51,761 bases of DNA from Minisyncoccota bacterium (GCA_031291905.1 JARLIC010000137.1:1-51761); one strand, 5' to 3'; numbered from the stretch's first letter, positions 7,012 through 14,665 are shown. Program-made: numbers and translations. The notes: a model not told the origin generated them from the letters alone.

Positions 7012-7488
7012 ATGGGATTTCGCAGAACCGCACTAGGGATCATGCACAGCCTGAGAAGTAAGCGTGAGCCTGGAGACGCCAGTGTTTTCGCCGGAGAGAT
7101 GCACTCGCCCAACGACCCGAACATCAAACTCAAGGGCGCCCCGCACTACAACATCCAGGAGATGCTCGCCGCGACCGCAAGCCCCGAGTTCCTCGACGAG
7201 TTTCGCTGGTATCAGGCGAACAGGGTCATTATCAATGCTTTGTGCGTGGGCCGAGCTGTCGCAGGCGTCACCATAGATGAACTCTCGGCCCGCACTAACT
7301 GGTGTTCGGACGACATCGATGATTTCGAGGCCAGTGAAGACGGCGAGATCAACTTGCGGGATCTCAACACCTACGCGAGCGCTCTGGGAATCCAGGTCGA
7401 CATCAGCTTCCGGGCAGCCAACGATCATTCGGACAGCGTCGCGGCGGTGGAAGGGATTAACCGGGCGGTGAACGGAGGCACGCCATGA
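7012..7488 (+). CDS. XRE-like helix-turn-helix protein
   Basis: 158 residues. The C-terminal half (residues about 85-135: AVAGVTIDELSARTNWCSDD, then DDFEASEDGEINLRDLNTYA, then SALGIQVDISF) matches an XRE/Cro-like domain in which the recognition helix follows TIDELSARTNW. The N-terminal half carries a short segment PNIKLKGAPHYNIQEML of unknown role. It may regulate transcription in this region. It is coupled to the next small gene by an ATGA overlap. Confidence 0.65.
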   Translation: MGFRRTALGIMHSLRSKREPGDASVFAGEMHSPNDPNIKLKGAPHYNIQEMLAATASPEFLDEFRWYQANRVIINALCVGRAVAGVTIDELSARTNWCSDDIDDFEASEDGEINLRDLNTYASALGIQVDISFRAANDHSDSVAAVEGINRAVNGGTP

Positions 7489-7646
7489 GCGATCTACCGG
7501 AAGAACTACAGGAAGCGATCGATGAGGAGCGGTGGGCCTACGCAATCAAAATGGCCACGGATTCTGGCTACGACGTGTACATCACGATCACGCCGACGGA
7601 GGATGGGTCCAAGGGCATAGTGACGCTCGTGGACGAGCACGATTAA
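7485..7646 (+). CDS. Acidic microprotein, 53 aa
   Basis: ATG 7485 (ATGA overlap) to TAA 7646. The product runs MSDLPEELQEAIDEE and ends GIVTLVDEHD. It is strongly acidic with one helix and a short beta part. Function unknown. Confidence 0.6.
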   Translation: MSDLPEELQEAIDEERWAYAIKMATDSGYDVYITITPTEDGSKGIVTLVDEHD

Positions 7647-7656
7647 TGGGGAAGCG

Positions 7657-8049
7657 ATGAGATACGACTTCAAGTGGCGATGGCTGCCCGAAGACCAGCT
7701 CGACGAGGCCCTGGAATGTCCTGACGCGGCGGATCGGGTCGTCGGCGGGTTCATTCGATGGCACCACAAAGAGATTCAGTTCATCTGCGGCGACCTAATC
7801 ACTACATTCCGTGTTCCGTTCGATTGGTTTGAGACGTGCGGCGATGGAATTCGGCCAGACTTCGAGAAACTCGCGTTTGACGACCACGGCGGAACGATCG
7901 CTCTCGGCAAGTACGAGGTCTCAGAAAGCTCGATCCTATACGACTTCGACCCAGAATATCGGCGGCGGCAGGATGAGGCGAAGAAGCCGACCGCATCAAC
8001 ACTTATGCACACGCCCCGCCAGGAAGCAATGGAGGCTGACGAGCAATGA
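7657..8049 (+). CDS. Hypothetical protein, 130 aa
   Basis: Aromatic-rich N-terminus (RYDFKWRWLPEDQLDEALE), a beta-rich centre (HHKEIQFICGDLITTFRVP) and a polar, probably disordered C-terminus. The ribosome site GGGGAAG precedes ATG 7657. It overlaps the next gene by ATGA. No family recognised. Confidence 0.7.
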   Translation: MRYDFKWRWLPEDQLDEALECPDAADRVVGGFIRWHHKEIQFICGDLITTFRVPFDWFETCGDGIRPDFEKLAFDDHGGTIALGKYEVSESSILYDFDPEYRRRQDEAKKPTASTLMHTPRQEAMEADEQ

Positions 8050-8294
8050 CTGACGCTAAGCGACCCGCCCCCAGGCGAATCCTCTGGTTGATAAAGAGTG
8101 GAGATGTTTTCCAGGGCACGGCGTACGGCTGGAACCTGTCGGTCCAGGGAGGGACGAGATGCAACGAGGCTCGGTCGAACTGGTCGGCGACCGCACAGCA
8201 CGAGCCAGAGATCGTGATCGGTGAATTCCGGGATAAGTACAAAGCTTTGGAAGGTGCGGAAGAATGGGCGAAAGCGAACAGGAGGGATGCATGA
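8046..8294 (+). CDS. Hypothetical protein, 82 aa
   Basis: Basic N-terminus (TDAKRPAPRRILWLIKSGD), a central W-N-rich part and a helical end (YKALEGAEEWAKANRRDA). Both ends overlap neighbours by ATGA. Function unknown. Confidence 0.65.
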   Translation: MTDAKRPAPRRILWLIKSGDVFQGTAYGWNLSVQGGTRCNEARSNWSATAQHEPEIVIGEFRDKYKALEGAEEWAKANRRDA

Positions 8295-8482
8295 CGATGG
8301 CGACCGAGGATCGGATCAACCTGATCCGCAACCGACTGGTAGAAGCGAGCCTCGATCTGACCGAGTTCCAGGCCAACAACTACGGTGGAGCACCGGGGCT
8401 GGACGCGGTGCAAAACAACATCGAAGACGTGATCGTGGAATTCGAACGGGTCGTGGATGCATTGACCATGGAGGCGGAATGA
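8291..8482 (+). CDS. Helical protein, 63 aa
   Basis: ATG 8291 in an ATGA overlap follows GGAGGG. Two predicted helices (EDRINLIRNRLVEASLDLTE and DVIVEFERVVDALTME) are separated by a Gly-rich turn. Function unknown. Confidence 0.65.
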   Translation: MTMATEDRINLIRNRLVEASLDLTEFQANNYGGAPGLDAVQNNIEDVIVEFERVVDALTMEAE

Positions 8483-9144
8483 CGACGGATCACGAAGCGG
8501 CGGCGGAAGCGGGACGAAAGGGTGTTTTGGGGCGGATCATCAGATGGTGGAATAAGCCGAGCGGTCTTGAGATGGCCCTTGATCTGGAACTGAAGGCGAC
8601 CAGAGCGGCCGGCGCAGACTTGGCACAGACAGTTGTACGGCTTAAGAACGACGCCAGGGATGCAGAGGAGGAGCTAGACAAGCAAGCTCGCGGCTGGAAG
8701 GAATCGCTTGATCGGATCGCGTTCCTTGAAGGCGAGCTGAAGCGGACGATCGGGCAGTTAAATACGAAGCTTCAGGCTGACAAAAGCCTGGAGCAGCTTA
8801 TCCAGGAGCGGAACAGGTTCAGCGTGGAAGTCAGGGAACGCGAATCCACGATCGCCGCCAAAAACACGGAAATCGCTGGCATGAGGTCCAAGGTTAAATC
8901 GCTGGACAAGATCCGCGACATCGTCAAGGAGCAATACGACCTCGTGGATGAGTTCCCGGACGACGACGAAGATGATGATGACATCGCCGATATTGAACTC
9001 GAAGACGAGCCCTATTGCGACGGCTGCGGTCGACTTGAACGAGAGCATCCTTTGGGATTACCCGGAGGAGAACCAGTATCGCTTGGAAAAGATCATCGCG
9101 ATCCTGAAGCGGGAGGCGGAATGAACCAAGCTTACGACAGCTAA
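8479..9144 (+). CDS. Coiled-coil protein with acidic tract
   Basis: 221 residues from ATG 8479 (ATGA). An N-terminal amphipathic part (RIIRWWNKPSGLEMALDLEL) is followed by a long coiled coil (residues about 30-155), then the acidic run DDDEDDDDIADIELEDE and a C-terminal CDGCG. The stop at 9144 directly precedes the next ATG (TAAATG), which supports this frame to the end. However, bases about 9036-9124 in another frame also read as convincing protein, so a frameshift in the last 35 codons cannot be excluded. Possibly a scaffolding or oligomerisation protein. Confidence 0.65.
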   Translation: MTTDHEAAAEAGRKGVLGRIIRWWNKPSGLEMALDLELKATRAAGADLAQTVVRLKNDARDAEEELDKQARGWKESLDRIAFLEGELKRTIGQLNTKLQADKSLEQLIQERNRFSVEVRERESTIAAKNTEIAGMRSKVKSLDKIRDIVKEQYDLVDEFPDDDEDDDDIADIELEDEPYCDGCGRLEREHPLGLPGGEPVSLGKDHRDPEAGGGMNQAYDS

Positions 9145-9324
9145 ATGGAGTGCATCCTCGAACTCTGCCTCCTCGAACATCGCGGCCTGCTTGATTCGCC
9201 CGAGGCCGAATCGGTTCGGGGCAAGTCGGACACCCCGTGGGACGCCATGACCGACGACGAGCGAAAGCGGGCGAGCCGATTTTCGGCGGTGTTGGAACGG
9301 ATGATGGAAAGGGCGATGAAATGA
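9145..9324 (+). CDS. Hypothetical protein, 59 aa
   Basis: ATG 9145 abuts the previous stop, and the end overlaps the next ATG (ATGA). The product has an N-terminal ECILELCLLEHRGLL helix, and the C-terminal DDERKRASRFSAVLERMME also looks helical. The C-terminal TDDERKRAS-type motif is common in small phage proteins. Function unknown. Confidence 0.65.
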   Translation: MECILELCLLEHRGLLDSPEAESVRGKSDTPWDAMTDDERKRASRFSAVLERMMERAMK

Positions 9325-9533
9325 ACAACGAGACAAAAGAAGCCGTCCTGAAAGCCCGAACCCTTCTAGGAGACTGCCGTCGCGAGACGCTGTTCGCCCT
9401 GATGTCGGATGTCAAAGAGGAGCAAATCATCCGGGGGTTGCTCGACAAGCTCAACGACCTGGAAGAGAAACTTGATGACGTTGAAGATGCGTTGAAGTCG
9501 GCCGAACTGCCGTGCGTGCGGAGAAAACTATGA
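9321..9533 (+). CDS. Coiled-coil microprotein, 70 aa
   Basis: ATG 9321 (ATGA). Helical throughout, with a heptad-like stretch LLDKLNDLEEKLDDVEDAL. The frame is open upstream, but the ATGA overlap fixes the start. Function unknown. Confidence 0.65.
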   Translation: MNNETKEAVLKARTLLGDCRRETLFALMSDVKEEQIIRGLLDKLNDLEEKLDDVEDALKSAELPCVRRKL

Positions 9534-9760
9534 CCCAACGCGAGTGGTATGTGAATTTGTCCGTGAACCTGAACCACGTCTGCGATGCGGACGACGAGGA
9601 CCGGCGGTTGATCGTCCTATACCTGCGAATAGCCACTGACTGCCGTGCGACCGGGAGACGCCGGGATTCCGAAGGAGCAATGAACGCGGCGAGCGAGATG
9701 GTTAAGCGGGCGTGCAGGAAGAAGCAGGAGGCTATCGAAAAAGCGGAGGAGAGCAAGTGA
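9530..9760 (+). CDS. Hypothetical protein, 76 aa
   Basis: ATG 9530 (ATGA). Mixed sequence with a highly charged C-terminal helix (RACRKKQEAIEKAEESK). It is the last gene before a new promoter at 9767, so the first part of the train ends here unless transcription reads through; no terminator hairpin is evident. Confidence 0.6.
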   Translation: MTQREWYVNLSVNLNHVCDADDEDRRLIVLYLRIATDCRATGRRRDSEGAMNAASEMVKRACRKKQEAIEKAEESK

Positions 9761-9766
9761 TTTTCC

Positions 9767-9795
9767 TTGCTTTCAGTCCTGCGTGCTGGTAAAGT
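9767..9795 (+). promoter_or_regulatory. Sigma70-like promoter with CTTGC element
   Basis: TTGCTT (9767-9772), a 17-bp spacer and TAAAGT (9790-9795). The -35 lies in TTTTCCTTGCTTTC, the element shared with other promoters of this phage. It is followed by a 44-base leader to ATG 9840. Confidence 0.65.
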
Positions 9796-9816
9796 AAGGT
9801 CTACGCGTTTAAGGTT

Positions 9817-10334
9817 GCCGTACAGTCCAGGAGAAATCGATGTATCACGAGTTCAGGTCGGACACCAAGAGAGCAGGGTGGGTCTTTACGTACACGGGTA
9901 AAGACTTGCTCCGCTCCGCTCAGTCCAAAAGGACGCACTACGCCGTCGCCGAGTCGTCCGCGAGGCAAGCCGTGGCAGACCTCATGCTCGACAAGTCGAT
10001 TCCAGCGAGCGACAAGCGAATCGAGGAAGCCCGAAAGGCCGTCGAGACCAACGGGTCAATTCACGAACAGCTCGTGGTTTGGTGCCATGAATTTATCCGG
10101 CATCCAGAACGCGAGTACTTCCTGGCACTTGGCGACGTGGTGTTTTTCGGGATCACTGACAGCGAGGAGTGAGCATGGTGCCAAAGTTGGTTGATCGGCT
10201 TGGCATGAGGTACGGACGATCGACTGTATCGAAAGAGCCAAGCCTTACGCAGGGACTGCATCCTGACGCTGCTTATGCGATTGCAGGAAAACGCATGCGG
10301 CAGTGGAAACGGTCGCCGTGCAGTCAAGGAGAAA
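9817..10334 (+). repeat. Duplicated 20-bp leader, 9817-9836 and 10315-10334
   Basis: GCCGTACAGTCCAGGAGAAA and its copy GCCGTGCAGTCAAGGAGAAA (18 of 20 identical) lie immediately before ATG 9840 and ATG 10339. Each supplies the AGGAGA ribosome site. Either a duplication scar or a shared translational control element. Confidence 0.7.
9840..10172 (+). CDS. Hypothetical protein, 110 aa
   Basis: First gene after the promoter at 9767, with a strong AGGAGA site. The N-terminus is YHEFRSDTKRAGWVFTYTGK; the middle is a helix rich in Ala, Asp and Lys; the end contains WCHEFIRHPEREYFLALGDV. No family recognised. Confidence 0.7.
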   Translation: MYHEFRSDTKRAGWVFTYTGKDLLRSAQSKRTHYAVAESSARQAVADLMLDKSIPASDKRIEEARKAVETNGSIHEQLVVWCHEFIRHPEREYFLALGDVVFFGITDSEE

Positions 10335-10342
10335 CTGAATGA
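10175..10342 (+). CDS. Basic microprotein, 55 aa
   Basis: ATG 10175, two bases after the previous stop, after GAGGAG. The stop overlaps the next ATG. Sequence MVPKLVDRLGMRYGRSTVSK and so on, rich in Arg and Lys, compatible with nucleic-acid binding. Its last codons lie in the duplicated leader. Function unknown. Confidence 0.5.
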   Translation: MVPKLVDRLGMRYGRSTVSKEPSLTQGLHPDAAYAIAGKRMRQWKRSPCSQGETE

Positions 10343-10614
10343 GATTCACGGTAAGGCAAAGCACGATCGAGACGATGAACGGCGAGTACGAGGTTCTGCC
10401 TACCGGACTCGTGCTGAAGACAGAAGAGGAGAGCGGCATCGCTTTTCAGAATCCGCTTAAGCCGGACATCGCCCATGTCATCAACTGGATGGTTGTCTTT
10501 GGCAGCCCTGGGGTGATTCAGATCAACGGCAAGAAGCACGCCTTGTCCACGGGGAACGCATGGCCGATTCTGGACGATCTGGGGTTTAGGGATTGGCGAA
10601 GGGATAAGGCGTGA
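10339..10614 (+). CDS. Hypothetical protein, 91 aa
   Basis: ATG 10339 (ATGA) with the duplicated AGGAGA leader. A beta-rich N-terminal half (RFTVRQSTIETMNGEYEVLP) is followed by HVINWMVVFGSPGVIQINGK. No family recognised. Confidence 0.7.
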   Translation: MRFTVRQSTIETMNGEYEVLPTGLVLKTEEESGIAFQNPLKPDIAHVINWMVVFGSPGVIQINGKKHALSTGNAWPILDDLGFRDWRRDKA

Positions 10615-10934
10615 GTCTTGACGTTTACCTTGAAGTCGTGATGCCGACCAATGTCTACTCGGCCAATATCACGCACAATCTCAATGCGATGGCTGCGGAA
10701 GCAGACATCTGCAATGAGCTATGGCGACCCGAAGAAATCGGGATCACCAAGGCTCATCAGTTAATCGAGCCGCTGACGAAAGGCTTGGCGTTGCTCAAGT
10801 CCGACCCAGCGAGGTTCGAGGCGCTGAATGCCAAGAACGGCTGGGGCTTGTACAAGAACTTCGTGCCGTGGGTCGAGGACTACCTTGAAGCGTGCAAAGA
10901 GAACCCCGAAGCGGATGTGAGGGCGAGCAGATGA
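10611..10934 (+). CDS. Conserved phage protein (MSLDVYL family)
   Basis: 107 residues, GTG start in a GTGA overlap. The sequence SANITHNLNAMAAEA, LWRPEEIGITKAHQLIEPL, NGWGLYKNFVPWVEDYLEAC and the final ADVRASR follow a pattern I recognise from many otherwise unrelated phages. No function is known to me. It is probably cytoplasmic and helical. Confidence 0.75.
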   Translation: MSLDVYLEVVMPTNVYSANITHNLNAMAAEADICNELWRPEEIGITKAHQLIEPLTKGLALLKSDPARFEALNAKNGWGLYKNFVPWVEDYLEACKENPEADVRASR

Positions 10935-11167
10935 GCGAACTTGGCGAGCAGGTCCTCGCATCGCTTCAAGAAGCCATCGATGCGATGGAATCGGGCGAAC
11001 CGCTTCCGTCCAGTGCGTGGTACGCAACCGAGATTGTATGCCAGGGGTGCGGCGACGGTCGGGTAATTCGACGAGATCGAACCGAGCCCGACGGCTTGTT
11101 TGAAACGACGTTCGTGTGTCGGGATTGCAACTCGGCGTTCTGGTTGGAGAGAGAATCAAATGGGTAA
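10931..11167 (+). CDS. Zinc-ribbon protein, 78 aa
   Basis: ATG 10931 (ATGA). CQGCGDG and CRDCNSAFWL form two C..C knuckles about 30 residues apart, typical of a zinc ribbon. The N-terminal part is a helix (EQVLASLQEAIDAME). Possible nucleic-acid binding; no family assigned. Confidence 0.7.
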   Translation: MSELGEQVLASLQEAIDAMESGEPLPSSAWYATEIVCQGCGDGRVIRRDRTEPDGLFETTFVCRDCNSAFWLERESNG

Positions 11168-11660
11168 CGCTAAAGATCAATGGGACGACAAATGGATGGC
11201 AGCACAGTGTGGGCGGCTCAGAGACAATTACGACGACATGTGCGACCACCTCAAGAAAGTGGGCGAAAAGGAAGTAGAGCGATTCGACGAGGCGGTCGCT
11301 CGGTCCCCAAAAGAGAGCCACCCTGAGTCCGCCCGAGAATTTCTTGAGACATGCTCAAGTATTGAAGCAATCTTCAGGGAAGCCATGCTGGCCGAAAACA
11401 ACTGGCGAGACGTAGGAACGGAGGCGAATAAGCGGCTCAAGAAGCTGATGGCACTCACTGAAGCCTTGAACTCCGCTACACTCACACTATTAACCGGCTC
11501 AGTAGTGGCGATGACGATAGCGGCGAACTACCACACTTCGGATCACAGCAACGGCGACCGGCTGTTTGCGCTTGCCGCTGGGATTCTTGCCTTAGCAGGC
11601 ATCGCGCACATGGCGGTGCGTCTGGTTCTGAAGAAGATCGACGCGACCACGGAGGGGTGA
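11160..11660 (+). CDS. Two-pass membrane protein with coiled-coil N-terminus
   Basis: 166 residues from ATG 11160. The first 105 residues are charged and helical. Two hydrophobic segments follow (LTLLTGSVVAMTIAA and LFALAAGILALAGIAHMAV) with a short polar loop. The layout, cytoplasmic helices then a hairpin in the inner membrane, is consistent with a superinfection or membrane-remodelling protein, but no family is recognised. The next gene is another small membrane protein. Confidence 0.7.
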   Translation: MGNAKDQWDDKWMAAQCGRLRDNYDDMCDHLKKVGEKEVERFDEAVARSPKESHPESAREFLETCSSIEAIFREAMLAENNWRDVGTEANKRLKKLMALTEALNSATLTLLTGSVVAMTIAANYHTSDHSNGDRLFALAAGILALAGIAHMAVRLVLKKIDATTEG

Positions 11661-11941
11661 TGATGGAACCCATGGGGAACTGGACGCACCAAGATAACTA
11701 CGCCAGCGAGTTCTTGGGTCGCAAGGGGGAAGCCGACGAGATCATCAAGCAGGCTAGGAAGGCCGATGCAAGAGCAAGGCGAACCGCCGGCCTCATGTAC
11801 TGGATGCTCAACGCCGGGTTCGCTGTCGCGGTTGCGGCCTACGCATTGAACATCGCGTTCAATACGCCAGGGTGGCCAATTGGAATCGGCGGGGCGATCA
11901 TGGCGGTTCCGATTGCGTGGTGTTGGAAGGAGGGGTTATGA
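11660..11941 (+). CDS. Small two-pass membrane protein
   Basis: 93 residues from ATG 11660, which overlaps the previous stop (TGATG); GTG 11657 and ATG 11663 are alternatives. A charged helical N-terminus is followed by two hydrophobic segments (LMYWMLNAGFAVAVAAYAL and WPIGIGGAIMAVPIAW). With the gene before it, it forms a membrane-protein pair. Confidence 0.7.
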   Translation: MMEPMGNWTHQDNYASEFLGRKGEADEIIKQARKADARARRTAGLMYWMLNAGFAVAVAAYALNIAFNTPGWPIGIGGAIMAVPIAWCWKEGL

Positions 11942-12141
11942 GCGACGAGCCAAAATCCCTATCGATCATCTTGACGTTGTTCGACGACGATAGCGTCCGA
12001 GAGAAACTGACGGTAATGACCAAATTGGAAGCCATGACGGACGACTCGCGAAACCCGGACGACGGATTCTATGAGAAGCTTGAGGATGAGTTCCTCCAAA
12101 TTGGCAAGACGTACCGGCTTACTTTCGAGGAAGTGGAATGA
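11938..12141 (+). CDS. Acidic protein, 67 aa
   Basis: ATG 11938 (ATGA). Acidic throughout (LTLFDDDSVREKL, LEDEFLQIGKTYRLTFEEVE). Beta and helix mixed. Coupled on both sides. No family recognised. Confidence 0.65.
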   Translation: MSDEPKSLSIILTLFDDDSVREKLTVMTKLEAMTDDSRNPDDGFYEKLEDEFLQIGKTYRLTFEEVE

Positions 12142-12536
12142 GCGACAAGAAGACGGCCAAGGTTTACCTGTTGGTGGAGTGCGAGGTTGAAGAGATCAAC
12201 TGGGCGGGATCGACAGAGGAACGTGTTATCGACACTCTCGACCACATCCTGTTCAACGGCTGTGCCGGCATGAAGAATAAGGGTTATCGGACGGAATGGC
12301 TTGGGCCAATGGTGTTTCATAAGCCGACCACACTTCCCGGCGACATTAAAGACATCCTCTGGCGAGACAGCGTTAGGCACCTGCCGCTGCACAAGCAGTT
12401 AGAAGCAGCCATCATTGAAAACAGCAAGGGTCCGGCGAAAGAGCGACTTCAGGAGATGATCGATCGCGGGGCGATCAATGAGAAGGGCGAAGTTCTGCTG
12501 AGAGGGCCGGGCGACCACGAGGACACTGGCCCGTGA
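12138..12536 (+). CDS. Hypothetical protein, 132 aa
   Basis: ATG 12138 (ATGA). An N-terminal beta strand (KVYLLVECEVEEINW) and a helix-rich C-terminal half (LHKQLEAAIIENSKG). No family recognised. Confidence 0.7.
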   Translation: MSDKKTAKVYLLVECEVEEINWAGSTEERVIDTLDHILFNGCAGMKNKGYRTEWLGPMVFHKPTTLPGDIKDILWRDSVRHLPLHKQLEAAIIENSKGPAKERLQEMIDRGAINEKGEVLLRGPGDHEDTGP

Positions 12537-12763
12537 GCGAAGAACGCCAGTTGATCTTGATCAACACCGAAGCCCAGATGTACGTCAAGCCGCATGTGGC
12601 TCGGTATCTGAGGATTATCGAAGAGATCAAGCAGTATCAGGAGACCGGGGTTTGGCAACACGCCGTGGCCGAAAGGCGAGTGCCAAACCAGGCGGCGGAT
12701 GTGATTAACGTGCAAGACATGGCGGATGAACTGGTGAGGATGCTGGAGGAGCAGGGCGGATGA
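12533..12763 (+). CDS. Hypothetical protein, 76 aa
   Basis: GTG 12533 in a GTGA overlap. Mostly helical (VKPHVARYLRIIEEIKQYQE and DMADELVRMLEEQGG). Function unknown. Confidence 0.65.
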   Translation: MSEERQLILINTEAQMYVKPHVARYLRIIEEIKQYQETGVWQHAVAERRVPNQAADVINVQDMADELVRMLEEQGG

Positions 12764-13143
12764 GCGACAACGCCAATAGCAAATTTTGGAACCGAGGCCA
12801 TCGAGCATTTGATCGACTTGCGGCGCAGGCGAGACTGCTTGTCCCAAATCTCGATCGTGCCTCGGGCAGCCCGACGTCCGAAGCTATTGAGAAGATTGGA
12901 GCTACAATCGGCGAGATTGAGGCGAGGCTTACCGAAGCCAAGGCGTTCCACGCAATCCTCAAGACCAAATCGGACCTGAAGCCACAAGCCAGACTCAAAG
13001 ATTTTCATCCTGGCGTTCTCGACAGTGCGTTCGCGATCTTCGCTAGTACAGTAGACAACAAAGGCGACGAGGCTATTCAAGCCGCAGAGGCCAAATTTAA
13101 AGACGAGTGGCGCAAAGCCAAGGCGGAGGAAGACTCGAAATGA
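12760..13143 (+). CDS. Helical protein, 127 aa
   Basis: ATG 12760 (ATGA). Amphipathic helices dominate (EAIEKIGATIGEIEARLTEA), with a charged C-terminal helix EAKFKDEWRKAKAEEDSK. Function unknown. Confidence 0.65.
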   Translation: MSDNANSKFWNRGHRAFDRLAAQARLLVPNLDRASGSPTSEAIEKIGATIGEIEARLTEAKAFHAILKTKSDLKPQARLKDFHPGVLDSAFAIFASTVDNKGDEAIQAAEAKFKDEWRKAKAEEDSK

Positions 13144-13409
13144 GCGATAACGCGACGATCGTCAAGATTCTGGATAGGGCGGCGGAGTACGCCGAGTTGG
13201 GCCAGGACTGTTTGACATCCTTGTGGCATGGCCATGTGGCTGCGTTTCCTGGACGCCCGGGGCGAGAATTTGAGGCCGCCGTTAACGCCGTTGGCATGCA
13301 TCTTGGACTCACGACGTTCAACCCATGGAACGACGATCCAGGCCGCACCCAGCAGGAAGTCGTCGACACGCTCAGGGCCGTGGCGAGGAAGTTGGAGGCG
13401 GAAGGATGA
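13140..13409 (+). CDS. DUF6197-like protein, copy 1
   Basis: 89 residues from ATG 13140 (ATGA). The C-terminal signature PWNDDPGRTQQEVVDTLRAV matches the WND...RT..EV motif of DUF6197 proteins. Two further copies lie at 24360 and 24650. The central Cys usually present is shifted here (GQDCL near the N-terminus). The role of this family is not known. Confidence 0.65.
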   Translation: MSDNATIVKILDRAAEYAELGQDCLTSLWHGHVAAFPGRPGREFEAAVNAVGMHLGLTTFNPWNDDPGRTQQEVVDTLRAVARKLEAEG

Positions 13410-13552
13410 AGCTGACCTGGAGCGAAATGTCGCCGTTCGTCATCACGTCATGCGTCGCCGTTATACTGGCGTTGGCGGTGGCCAGGACGACGCAGAACTT
13501 CAATAAGCTCTACAAGACCGCGAACGCCCCCGCGAAGGAGACGAATCCATGA
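13406..13552 (+). CDS. Single-pass membrane microprotein, 48 aa
   Basis: ATG 13406 (ATGA). One hydrophobic segment (FVITSCVAVILALAVA) near the N-terminus, then a polar tail. This is the layout of small holin-like or accessory membrane proteins, but a single segment does not prove a function. Confidence 0.6.
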   Translation: MKLTWSEMSPFVITSCVAVILALAVARTTQNFNKLYKTANAPAKETNP

Positions 13553-13785
13553 CTATAATTCCCGTGACGTACGAGATTGAACTGCCGGACGAGGTGGACG
13601 CGGTGGGAGGAGTGCTAGTCTTCGAGTGGGCTGGACGCGCAATTGTCAATATTGAGCACACCGATGGAAGTTGGTCGGCCTGGATGGGGAGTTGCTATGC
13701 GTGGAAGGACAGGTGGGCCACGTGCAGAGAAAACGAAACATGGAACGGCTACATTGTTGACGGTGGAAAGTGGATCAGGAAATAG
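13549..13785 (+). CDS. Hypothetical protein, 78 aa
   Basis: ATG 13549 (ATGA). Beta-rich with many Trp (VFEWAGRAIVNIEHTDGSW, WMGSCYAWKDRW, WNGYIVDGGKWIRK), suggesting a small beta barrel. No family recognised. Confidence 0.65.
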   Translation: MTIIPVTYEIELPDEVDAVGGVLVFEWAGRAIVNIEHTDGSWSAWMGSCYAWKDRWATCRENETWNGYIVDGGKWIRK

Positions 13786-13796
13786 GAGGGGGAAAG

Positions 13797-14018
13797 ATGA
13801 GAGACCGAGACATCGCCGAACAGGTTTCCGGATGGTTCAAGGCGGCCATGCGAGACACTCTCGAATCCAACCCGCACGCGGTGCTGCCGTCGAACCCGGA
13901 TTGCCAAGGTCCAACTGGGCCGCATCCCTACACAGACATCGCCTATAAAGCCGGAGTCGAGATCGCCGAGCAAATCATGCGGGATCGGGCGACTGGAGCT
14001 GAGTTGTCGGATAGGTGA
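13797..14018 (+). CDS. Hypothetical protein, 73 aa
   Basis: ATG 13797 after GGAGGGGGAAAG, a strong ribosome site that favours it over the open frame upstream. The sequence holds a helix (DIAEQVSGWFKAAMRDTLE), a Pro/Gly/Asn-rich loop and a second helix. Function unknown. Confidence 0.65.
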   Translation: MRDRDIAEQVSGWFKAAMRDTLESNPHAVLPSNPDCQGPTGPHPYTDIAYKAGVEIAEQIMRDRATGAELSDR

Positions 14019-14028
14019 AGGAGAAACC

Positions 14029-14277
14029 ATGAAGCCCAAAGTGAAGACGATCATCATGACGTGCTCAATAAGCCCGTCGCAGTGGGTTGGAAAGACGGAG
14101 AATGGAAGTGATCTTTATATCCGTTATCGATGGGGAGGATTGAGCGTTGATGTGAATGACATCGAGATCCTATACGCCGACTGCGGTCACGGCTACGACG
14201 GCGAGATGACGACCGCCAGGATGATGGGGCTAACCAAAGACGTGCTTGACTGGTCGGAAGCGGAGGTGGAAGGATGA
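14029..14277 (+). CDS. Conserved phage protein (PSQW...RYRWG family), copy 1
   Basis: 82 residues after AAGGAG. The pattern SPSQWVGKTENGSDLYIRYR, WGGLSV and YDGEMTTARM is shared with the gene at 18698 (CPTQWEGIADDGKEVYVRYR, YDGHMKT), and I recognise it from other phages. It is probably a small beta domain. Function unknown. Confidence 0.7.
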   Translation: MKPKVKTIIMTCSISPSQWVGKTENGSDLYIRYRWGGLSVDVNDIEILYADCGHGYDGEMTTARMMGLTKDVLDWSEAEVEG

Positions 14278-14498
14278 GCATGACCGCCTTGCGGAGCAAC
14301 GAGTGCACCAACTTCTGTATGAGCGGGCGACGGTTTCTGCTCAAAGTTGGGTCTGCTGATTACGGGAGGCGATTTGCCGTATGCGTCCACATCGGCAGGA
14401 TGAAGGAAGCCGACGAAATCTGGCGGCACAACCATCATCGCGAGCTTCCGTTTAAGGATTGCGAGTGCCAGTACTGCAATCAATGGAGGGAAGAATGA
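14274..14498 (+). CDS. Small protein with C-terminal CxxC pair
   Basis: 74 residues from ATG 14274 (ATGA). It ends in DCECQYCNQWREE, which holds a Cys cluster; further Cys at ECTNFC near the N-terminus could complete a zinc site. Function unknown. Confidence 0.6.
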   Translation: MSMTALRSNECTNFCMSGRRFLLKVGSADYGRRFAVCVHIGRMKEADEIWRHNHHRELPFKDCECQYCNQWREE

Positions 14499-14665
14499 GA
14501 AGCCTGCCACGGAACGTCGAACTGGCCGTAGACCTTGTCCTCAAGAAGATGGATGACCAACTTGGCGGCTTGGGCCGGGAAGATAGGTAAGCAGCGATCG
14601 ACTACCTGATTGCGTGGCTCAAAGATGGCTCTCGGTGGAATAAAGAGGCGGAGGAGGAAGAATGA
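14495..14665 (+). pseudogene. Gene interrupted by an in-frame TAA
   Basis: ATG 14495 (ATGA overlap) opens MRSLPRNVELAVDLVLKKMD, continues to GREDR and meets TAA at 14588-14590. The same frame then goes on as protein-like sequence AAIDYLIAWLKDGSRW to TGA 14663, which overlaps the next ATG in the usual ATGA way. The 56-codon frame is therefore coupled at both ends and broken by one stop, probably a nonsense mutation from a CAA, GAA or AAA codon. If it is not read through, only a 31-aa peptide is made. Confidence 0.6.

Noticed and set aside
13406-13552. Holin assignment for the 48-aa membrane protein
   Set aside because: A single hydrophobic segment without an adjacent endolysin is not enough.
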